This document shows, piece by piece, positions 1-5,245 of a DNA stretch of 6,830 nucleotides. Location of the stretch: NCBI GenBank assembly GCA_964424545.1, contig CAYRJN010000204.1, positions 1 through 6,830 of the forward strand, read 5' to 3'. Every line of letters begins with the position of its first letter. Position 1 is the stretch's first letter. The notes beneath the pieces were generated by a model. That model searched no databases, had not been told where the DNA came from, and saw only the letters and a list, made by a program, of their open reading frames with translations. Source of the DNA: JAUVIB01 sp964424545 (lineage in GTDB: Bacteria > Calditrichota > Calditrichia > Calditrichales > Calditrichaceae). Position numbers and translations under genes: made by a program.

Positions 1-1
1 A

Positions 2-40
2 AAAATAAATTTAAAACTTGGATTATTTGAAAAAAACTAA
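2..40 (+). CDS. Possible C-terminal tail of an upstream gene (partial)
   Basis: From base 2 one frame stays open for 12 codons (reading KINLKLGLFEKN) and ends in TAA at 38-40, directly before a terminator-like hairpin. The stop-then-hairpin layout is what the end of a gene looks like. Twelve residues are far too few to assign a family, and an AT-rich stretch this short can be open by chance. Sequence left of the window would settle it. Confidence 0.3.
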   Translation, partial: KINLKLGLFEKN

Positions 41-73
41 GCGGGAAGAGGGTATTTCTTCCTCGGCCTTTTT
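41..73 (+). terminator. Probable intrinsic terminator of the upstream gene
   Basis: GGAAGA (44-49) pairs with TCTTCC (57-62) around a 7-base loop. A G-U pair (43/63) and a short outer GC clamp (41-42 with 66-67) are possible after a small bulge. A T5 run follows at 69-73. On the opposite strand the same hairpin is followed by a T7 run (complement of A7 at 30-36), so it could work in both directions. It would insulate the B12 locus from upstream transcription. The stem is modest and imperfect. Confidence 0.5.
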
Positions 74-103
74 CTGTTTACGTATTTCACTAAAACTTTT
101 TTG

Positions 104-132
104 TTGCTATGTAAAAATTATCTGTTTATATT
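104..132 (+). promoter_or_regulatory. Candidate sigma70-type promoter for the riboswitch-btuB transcript
   Basis: TTGCTA (104-109; 4 of 6 matches to TTGACA) is separated by exactly 17 bases from TATATT (127-132; 5 of 6 matches to TATAAT). Transcription would start near 139-140, some 25 bases before the first riboswitch helix and after the upstream terminator, which is the expected position. In AT-rich DNA such matches arise easily. I did not see a Bacteroidota-type TAnnTTTG -7 box here. Confidence 0.5.
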
Positions 133-163
133 AATCGGCGAACTAAAAAATAAAAAGACATAC

Positions 164-371
164 GATTTGCCCGATAAAGGGAAATTGGGAAAACGGTGAA
201 AATCCGTTGCAGCCCCGCTACTGTAATTGGCTACGAAAATCGCACCTCGTACATCAAGTAATGAGAAAGCCACTGTTCCAAGGGAATGGGAAGGCGCGAT
301 AAGTAGGTTTGACGCCATAAGCCAGGAGACCGATCGTGTGTTGATTACCGGAGATACCTTCGAGGGCAAGG
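164..371 (+). promoter_or_regulatory. Cobalamin (adenosylcobalamin-type) riboswitch aptamer
   Basis: The conserved core of the cobalamin riboswitch family is visible in order. AAAGGGAA is at 176-183. A small hairpin AACGG/CCGTT (192-196 with 204-208) carries the GGTGAAAATCC signature. The C-rich strand GCAGCCCCGC plus ACTGT spans 209-224. AAGCCACTG and TGGGAAGGC flank the P5/P6 arm (268-295). The B12 box AGCCAGGAGACC lies at 320-331. A closing helix P1 forms between TTGCCC (167-172) and GGGCAA (364-369). The family binds cobalamin in the nascent mRNA and shuts off expression when the vitamin is plentiful. It sits on the same strand as, and upstream of, btuB, btuG and btuF genes, which matches the usual regulon. 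No gene is real inside it, although one frame happens to be open. Which cobalamin form is preferred cannot be judged by eye. Confidence 0.95.
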
Positions 372-404
372 TCGGTTTAATCCCAGATTATTCAACCCTG
401 ACTT
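369..404 (+). promoter_or_regulatory. Candidate antiterminator helix of the cobalamin riboswitch
   Basis: AGGTCGG (369-375) can pair with CCTGACTT (398-404 of it) over seven pairs, two of them G-U, leaving a 22-base loop. This uses the same bases (398-404) that form the 5' arm of the downstream terminator, so the two helices exclude each other. It also takes base 369 from aptamer helix P1, giving a possible link to ligand binding. AAGGTCGG occurs exactly twice, at 368-375 and 414-421, each copy able to engage the same arm. The pairing is seen in the sequence; its function is inferred. Confidence 0.5.
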
Positions 405-429
405 ACTCTTATGAAGGTCGGGGTTTTTT
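394..429 (+). terminator. Riboswitch-controlled intrinsic terminator
   Basis: AACCCTGAC (394-402) pairs with GTCGGGGTT (417-425) over nine pairs including one U-G. Two more pairs (403-404 with 415-416) shorten the loop to 10 bases. The stem runs straight into six T residues at 424-429. Placed about 25 bases after the aptamer, this is the expression platform of a transcription-attenuating switch: with cobalamin bound the hairpin should form and stop RNA polymerase before btuB. Confidence 0.85.
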
Positions 430-591
430 ATAACATCCCGCCTTACTCTCATTTATTTTTTTCTCCGAATTTAAAATCCGAAAAGAATCTAACGCAGAAA
501 AGCGATTAATTTGTGATTCGTGTAAAAATTTTTCAAGATTTAAAGAAATAAGAAATTTATAAGCAAATTTTCAGATATTTAAGTTCTGTTT
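430..591 (+). other. Leader between riboswitch terminator and btuB, no gene seen
   Basis: These 162 bases are strongly AT-rich. I see no supportable ORF, no second riboswitch, no convincing promoter and no Shine-Dalgarno sequence before the btuB ATG. The only structures noted are the palindrome AAAAATTTTT near 524-533 and two TCCGAA copies near 460-481. It would be the 5' leader of the read-through transcript. Confidence 0.5.
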
Positions 592-2703
592 ATGAAAAGA
601 TTTTTAAATATAATTGCCCTGTCTTTACTTTTGATTTCCCTCATTTCGGGAAGATCTATCTATCTTTATGATATTTGGACGGGCCAGCCCGTTGTCGGCG
701 CGTTGATAATTACGCCGAGCGATACCTTGGTCAGTAATTGCAACGGTTATGTCGACATAAGCGGGGAAGACGATGCCATTACCATTGCGGCGCAAAACTA
801 TTATACGGAAAATTTCAACATAGCCGATTTGCAAAAGCCGTTGATATATCTTGAGCCTTATGATTATACCGAAACGATAACCGTAGTGCGTCCTGCGCAA
901 CCCGACAGCCGCCTATCCATTTCCACAAATATCAGTCGTATCAATTTGGATATAAGAGATGATTATCAACCGCCGGAAAAACTTTTAGATGAGCAGAGCG
1001 GCATAAGTATAAAATCTTACGGAGGATACGGACAAATCCAGACCATTTCATTACGCGGAATGAGCGCTGCGCAAACGCAGACCTTATTGGATGGTATTCC
1101 GCTTAATAACTTGCAAATGGGGAATTTTAATTTTAGCTCCTTATCGCTCAATGCTTTGCAGGGAATTGATATATATCGTGGCGGGAACTATATATTCGGA
1201 GGTTCAGGTTCTATCGGCGGCGTTATAAATTTACAATCCCTTAAACCGCAAGATTATTTGAACTATAGCCTCTTCTATCAAAATGCCTCGTGGAACAATA
1301 ATTTGTATAACGTAAGATTGGACTTGCCTTTTGCCAATATACGGCAAACTTTTTTCTTTGAACAAGCTTCCGGCAATAATGATTATACCGTAAATGATTA
1401 CAACAAAGAGGTAACGCTGCAAAATCATGATTACAAGAAGCAACATTTGAATTACAAAGGGGAGATTATATTGTCCCCTAAAAACCGTTTGGAACTGTTT
1501 GTCTCGTCTTATAAAAACGAAAACGGAGCGCCGGCGGCTTATGTTAACGAAAATAGCGAACGAGCCAATAAGGCGCGCATATCAAATGATAATACCCTAA
1601 GCCGTATTAAATTTATACATTATAACCGAGAAGGAAGCTGGTTTATACAAAGTTTTTTTCGTAATAGCTGGATGGAATATAAGAATCCGAATTTGCCGAT
1701 TGACGGTCAAGCGCTGCACAGTACGCATTATAACGGTGAACAAGGAATGCAAGCGCGGTGGAAGCGTCTTTTTTTTGAAAAGCTGTTAATCAATGTCGGG
1801 ATGGACGCCTCGCAACAGAAAATCAATAGTTCCGAAGCGGGAAGTCATCGTCGTAATCAATTTTCTTTCTATACAGTAGCCGATTGGCTTATTGCGCAAC
1901 ATTTATGGTATATCCAAGCGATTCATTTGCATACGGCGGGACGTTTTGAATCCTATTCCGATTTCGGCCGCATATTATTGCCCGGAATTTCCCTAAGCGC
2001 CTCTGTAAAAAAGGTGAATATTTATGCGTCTGCCGGAAAAAATTATCGCGCTCCTTCTTTTAATGATTTATACTGGCAGCCGGGCGGCAATGCGCAATTA
2101 TCGGCGGAAAAATCTAATAATTTTGAGATAGGGGCAGATTATAGCCGGAAAATTTCGTCTTTTATTTTGACTGTTAAGGGAAGTTTCTATGTTAATAATG
2201 TCTCTCAGCAAATAAAATGGATGCCGGGCGAACTGTTTTGGAGGCCGCAGAATATCGCCGCCGTATTATCCGAAGGGGTGGAGTTTGAGATTGAAGCGCT
2301 GGATATAAACCGAATTAATAAAATATCGTTCAATTATTTCCATGGCAGCGCTGTAAAGAATGCCGTAGAATTTAACGGAGACAATACCATGGGAAATCAA
2401 CTGCCGTTTATTCCAAAAGAGAAATGGGCGTTGAGCGCAGGCAGCGGCTTTTGGAAAATACGATATGGCGCGCGCGCAAAATGGAATAGTTTTCGTTATG
2501 TCACGTTGGAAAATAATGAATTCTTACCGTCCTATTTTTTGTTAGATATTTATGCCGTTTTACATTTATCGATATGGAAACAGGATTTGGATATTTCTTT
2601 TTCCTTAAACAATTTGACAAATAAGCAATATGAAGTAATGAAGGGCTATCCCATGCCTCCGAGAAATTACCAAATTTCGCTTCGTTTCGGCGGTAAACCC
2701 TAA
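592..2703 (+). CDS. btuB: TonB-dependent vitamin B12 outer-membrane receptor (BtuB-like)
   Basis: Outer-membrane active transporter, inferred to import cobalamin using energy from TonB/ExbBD. The 703-residue product starts with a cleavable signal peptide (KR then a hydrophobic run at about 4-18, cleavage near ISG-RS, 18-22). A carboxypeptidase-regulatory-like beta domain follows (about 22-90). A clear TonB box, TETITVV, lies at 93-99. The plug (about 110-215) contains the LRGMSAAQTQTLLDGIPLNN and GSGSIGGVINLQ signatures. The rest is a 22-strand-type barrel ending in NLTNKQYEVMKGYPMPPRNY, the usual C-terminal TonB-receptor motif. It is longer than E. coli BtuB (about 600 residues), partly because of the N-terminal domain. 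Substrate assignment rests on the upstream cobalamin riboswitch and the btuG- and btuF-like neighbours; the barrel alone would not prove it. The ATG has no visible Shine-Dalgarno sequence, but it gives a good signal peptide and no better start is seen. Confidence 0.88.
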   Translation: MKRFLNIIALSLLLISLISGRSIYLYDIWTGQPVVGALIITPSDTLVSNCNGYVDISGEDDAITIAAQNYYTENFNIADLQKPLIYLEPYDYTETITVVRPAQPDSRLSISTNISRINLDIRDDYQPPEKLLDEQSGISIKSYGGYGQIQTISLRGMSAAQTQTLLDGIPLNNLQMGNFNFSSLSLNALQGIDIYRGGNYIFGGSGSIGGVINLQSLKPQDYLNYSLFYQNASWNNNLYNVRLDLPFANIRQTFFFEQASGNNDYTVNDYNKEVTLQNHDYKKQHLNYKGEIILSPKNRLELFVSSYKNENGAPAAYVNENSERANKARISNDNTLSRIKFIHYNREGSWFIQSFFRNSWMEYKNPNLPIDGQALHSTHYNGEQGMQARWKRLFFEKLLINVGMDASQQKINSSEAGSHRRNQFSFYTVADWLIAQHLWYIQAIHLHTAGRFESYSDFGRILLPGISLSASVKKVNIYASAGKNYRAPSFNDLYWQPGGNAQLSAEKSNNFEIGADYSRKISSFILTVKGSFYVNNVSQQIKWMPGELFWRPQNIAAVLSEGVEFEIEALDINRINKISFNYFHGSAVKNAVEFNGDNTMGNQLPFIPKEKWALSAGSGFWKIRYGARAKWNSFRYVTLENNEFLPSYFLLDIYAVLHLSIWKQDLDISFSLNNLTNKQYEVMKGYPMPPRNYQISLRFGGKP

Positions 2704-2774
2704 GAAAGAGGTTTTCATATTTTGAGCGAAAAATAAGCTATAATCATTATTAATAAATTTTATGAAATTGTATT

Positions 2775-2801
2775 ATAAATATAGATTTATGTTTTTTTTT
2801 T
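2775..2801 (+). terminator. AT-only hairpin with T10 tract between btuB and btuG (weak)
   Basis: ATAAAT (2775-2780) and ATTTAT (2785-2790) can pair around a 4-base loop and are followed, after one G, by ten T residues (2792-2801). It resembles an intrinsic terminator, but the stem has no GC pairs and would be weak. At most it may cause partial termination or stalling after btuB. The gap as a whole (2704-2848) holds no gene. Confidence 0.25.
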
Positions 2802-2807
2802 AATTCC

Positions 2808-2840
2808 TATAATTTACACCATGAACCATAAACAAAGGAG
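2808..2840 (+). promoter_or_regulatory. -10-like TATAAT and strong Shine-Dalgarno before btuG
   Basis: AAAGGAG (2834-2840) sits 8 bases before the btuG ATG, by far the best ribosome binding site in the window; it fixes that start. A perfect TATAAT is at 2808-2813, but the base positions 17 upstream (ATTTAT) are not a recognisable -35. An internal promoter is therefore only possible, whereas the ribosome binding site is convincing. Confidence 0.55.
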
Positions 2841-2848
2841 ATGTTTTT

Positions 2849-3901
2849 ATGAGAAATTTATTAATGTTGATGCTTTTATTATCCTTGATTTTATCATGCG
2901 AAAAGGACCCGTCGTCGCCGGACGATATGGATAAACCCTTAACGCTTGACGGCGTCTATATTGTCAATGAAGGCAATTTCGGTAAAGCTAACGCTACGCT
3001 TTCTTATTTAAATGTTAATGAAAATGAGGTATATAATGAAATTTATAAAAAGACAAACGGAGAGGGGCTTGGCGATGTAGCCCAAAGTATGACCATTGTC
3101 GATTCGCTCGGTTATATCGTTGTCAATAATTCCGATAAAATAGTGATTATCAGTCTTAATACATGGAAAAAGAAAGGGGTCATTGAGCTACCGGCCGGAT
3201 CAAGTCCGCGTTATATGCAGGTTGGTGATGATAATCGAGCTTATGTTACAAATTTATATACAAATAATGTTGCCATTATTGATCTGAGCGACAATAGTAT
3301 CAGGGGGTATATTGCCGTCGGTAATAATCCGGAACAAATGGGGAAAGCGGAAGGTAAAGTTTATGTGGCTAATAGCGGTTTTGGTTCCGGTAATACGGTT
3401 TCGGTTATCAATATAAGCGATAATTCGCTCATCAAAACCCTTACGGTCGGCGATAATCCGCGTTTTATTCAGGTAAGTTCGCAAGGCGAAATTCATATTC
3501 TCTGTTCAGGCAGTTATGGGGATTGGAATGATCCGAACGACGATACAGACGGCGGCGTTTATGTGGTTGATCCCAATTCAGATACGGTTGTGGATACGTT
3601 AATTATTAAGGGCCATCCGTCAGCTTTGGCTTTGAACGGCCATAGTAGCGGATATTATTTGAGTAACGGCTATATTGTGTCTTACGATACGGAGACGCGT
3701 CAAACGTTGAATGACACATTAATAAGAGGATATTTTTACCAACTGGCTGTAGATAAATCCAATGATTTGATTTTTGCACTTGATGCGAAGGATTTTCAAC
3801 AGAATGGAGAGCTGCGTATCTATGATTCAAAAGGGGAACTAAAATATAGTTATACAATGTCAATTATTCCCGGATTTGCGGCCTTTAAATATAAAAATTA
3901 A
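2849..3901 (+). CDS. btuG: BtuG-like cobalamin-binding surface lipoprotein (DUF5074/YVTN beta-propeller)
   Basis: Probable B12-capturing lipoprotein that works with BtuB at the outer membrane. The 350-residue product has a lipoprotein signal peptide with hydrophobic residues 3-16 and lipobox I-L-S-C17. A short acidic, proline-rich tether (18-30, EKDPSSPDD) follows. The folded part begins GVYIVNEGNFG (35-45) with NATLSYLNV and LGDVAQSM, a pattern typical of Bacteroidota BtuG/DUF5074 proteins. After that come repeated beta-propeller blades, including AYVTN (131-135), VYVANS (171-176), TVSVINISDNSLIKTLTVGDNP (spanning 183-204) and GVYVVDPNSDTVVDT (236-250). In characterised Bacteroides, BtuG is a seven-bladed propeller that binds B12 very tightly and caps BtuB. 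Here the position directly after btuB and under a cobalamin riboswitch supports the same role. The acidic residues after the Cys could be a surface-export signal, but this is a guess. A related YncE/YVTN lipoprotein with another ligand is the main alternative. Confidence 0.8.
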   Translation: MRNLLMLMLLLSLILSCEKDPSSPDDMDKPLTLDGVYIVNEGNFGKANATLSYLNVNENEVYNEIYKKTNGEGLGDVAQSMTIVDSLGYIVVNNSDKIVIISLNTWKKKGVIELPAGSSPRYMQVGDDNRAYVTNLYTNNVAIIDLSDNSIRGYIAVGNNPEQMGKAEGKVYVANSGFGSGNTVSVINISDNSLIKTLTVGDNPRFIQVSSQGEIHILCSGSYGDWNDPNDDTDGGVYVVDPNSDTVVDTLIIKGHPSALALNGHSSGYYLSNGYIVSYDTETRQTLNDTLIRGYFYQLAVDKSNDLIFALDAKDFQQNGELRIYDSKGELKYSYTMSIIPGFAAFKYKN

Positions 3902-3954
3902 AATGATTGGTTTAGACAATCTTATTCTTAATCGTCAAAAAAAGATTTTATATA

Positions 3955-4863
3955 ATGAAGAATAGTAAACAATACTTTATAATAGGGAGCGTCTTGGCGG
4001 CGCTTCTTATTATTTTTATAATTATACAATATGCAAACGTAGGGGGGGCTTTTAAAAGCGGGAAAAAGAGTCAAGAATACCGACGTATTATTTCAATGGC
4101 GCCCAATATCACGGAAACGATTTTTGCGCTTGGATTGCAAAAAAAACTTGTAGGCGTTACGGATTTTTGCAATTACCCTCTCGCTGCAAAATCAATCGAT
4201 AGAGTAGGCGGCTATCTAAATCCGAATTATGAAGCGTTAATTAGCCTAAAACCCGATTTGGTAATTGTTCTTCCCGAGCAAGCTAACATAAGACAGTATG
4301 TTGAGGAATTGGATATTGATATTTTACAGATAGATAATAAAAAAGTAGACGATATTATAAATTCTATTTTAGATATCGGTAAAACATGCGGCGCCGCCGA
4401 AAAAGCCGATACCCTTGTAAAAAAGATTAATCGACGCATGGCTTTAGTGAGAAAGCGTGTAAATTCTTTTACTAAATACAGCGTACTTCTCTCGATTGGT
4501 CGGACGGCGGGTAGCGGAAATTTGAGCGATGTTTATGTGGCGGGTAAAAATACTTATTTTGACGAATTGATAAGCATGGCCGGCGGGGTTAACGTGGTTA
4601 AAAATGAACTGGTTGATTATCCGCTATTATCAGCGGAAGGAATAATTCGTTTAAATCCCGATGTAATAATTGATTTGGTGCTAAAAAACGATAGAAAAGG
4701 CTTGACTAATAAACAATTACAAGACGATTGGCAGGCTGCCGCCCAAGTTAACGCTTTTAAAAATAATCGGTACTATATCCTTGATAGTTCTTATACAGTA
4801 ATTCCCGGACCGCGATTTATAAATTTGCTTGAAGATTTATCCTTAAGCATTCATCCCGAATAG
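3955..4863 (+). CDS. btuF: BtuF-like periplasmic cobalamin-binding protein, membrane-anchored
   Basis: Periplasmic binding protein of the class III / Peripla_BP_2 (helical backbone) family, expected to pass cobalamin to a BtuCD ABC importer. The family signature is strong: RIISMAPNITETIFALGL (44-61), LVGVTDFCNYP (65-75), RVGGYLNPNYEALISLKPDLVI (83-104) and, in the second lobe, FDELISMAGGVNVV (202-215) and LNPDVIID (233-240). The 302-residue length is close to family norm plus an N-terminal anchor. Residues 7-25 form one hydrophobic segment after a short basic start. There is no lipobox Cys and no obvious signal peptidase site, so it is probably held in the inner membrane. It follows btuG by 53 bases with no clear terminator between, suggesting one transcript. 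The ATG lacks a Shine-Dalgarno sequence. A G7 tract (4042-4048) and a 12-base palindrome (4048-4059) fall in the linker codons. A siderophore or heme binding protein is possible, but the riboswitch and neighbours favour B12. Confidence 0.85.
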   Translation: MKNSKQYFIIGSVLAALLIIFIIIQYANVGGAFKSGKKSQEYRRIISMAPNITETIFALGLQKKLVGVTDFCNYPLAAKSIDRVGGYLNPNYEALISLKPDLVIVLPEQANIRQYVEELDIDILQIDNKKVDDIINSILDIGKTCGAAEKADTLVKKINRRMALVRKRVNSFTKYSVLLSIGRTAGSGNLSDVYVAGKNTYFDELISMAGGVNVVKNELVDYPLLSAEGIIRLNPDVIIDLVLKNDRKGLTNKQLQDDWQAAAQVNAFKNNRYYILDSSYTVIPGPRFINLLEDLSLSIHPE

Positions 4864-5245
4864 AGGAATAGAGAAATCTTTCTACCGGCAACCTAATAGC
4901 CCTATCCATAGTCCTTTTCTCCTAATAAGGAAAAGAAAAAAAAATTTAACTCTTTGTCATTGTCCAAATGTTGGCGAGAAGATAAAAGGGCGAAACAATA
5001 CCCCCAATTAATTCAAGGATTGTGGCGCTTTGTGTTGTTCCGCTTACAGTACATTCCGATTTATAGAATCAATGAAACGCATTTTATGACATAGTATGAT
5101 GGAATAAAAATCATAAATATTGCATATTTAAAAATAAATCATCCTTCTTTTTCTTTACGATTTGGATTAATGGCGTTTTCAAATTAAATTCAAGCCTCAT
5201 TGAAATTTAAGATGTTATTATTACGGTTTAAAAATATAGGATATT
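4864..5245. other. 382-base gene-free region between btuF and mtaB
   Basis: No supportable ORF, tRNA or known riboswitch seen on either strand. It holds several AT-rich inverted repeats: CCTTTTC..GGAAAAG around 4914-4935 (followed by A-rich sequence, so not a + strand terminator), TATGAT/ATCATA (5095-5100 with 5110-5115) and TAAATAT/ATATTTA (5114-5120 with 5124-5130). A longer one lies at 5184-5210. No clear terminator for btuF was found. The mtaB promoter must lie here or further upstream, but I could not pick one with confidence. Confidence 0.5.
5184..5210 (+). repeat. Imperfect inverted repeat in the mtaB upstream region
   Basis: TTAAATTCAA (5184-5193) and TTGAAATTTAA (5200-5210) can form a 10-pair stem with a single bulged A and a 6-base loop. 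It lies 36 bases before the mtaB start. No T-tract follows, so it is not a normal terminator. It could be a 5'-UTR hairpin or a binding site for a dimeric protein, or chance in AT-rich DNA. Confidence 0.35.

Noticed and set aside
227..433. A 68-codon open frame on the + strand
   Set aside because: It lies inside the cobalamin aptamer and terminator, whose bases are fixed by RNA structure. The product resembles nothing and has no ribosome binding site.
1769..1776. T8 run in btuB as a phase-variation tract
   Set aside because: Similar A and T runs of 7-8 bases occur in other genes here, as expected in AT-rich DNA, and nothing else marks this one.
2722..2744. TTGAGC and TATAAT after the btuB stop as a promoter
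   Set aside because: The two boxes are only 11 bases apart, too short for a sigma70 promoter.
3905..3921. GATTG/CAATC hairpin between btuG and btuF as a terminator
   Set aside because: It has only five pairs, mostly AT, and no T-tract directly after it.
4914..4935. Hairpin CCTTTTC..GGAAAAG as the btuF terminator
   Set aside because: On the + strand it is followed by A residues rather than T. On the - strand the T-run comes before the hairpin, so it does not fit an intrinsic terminator in either direction.
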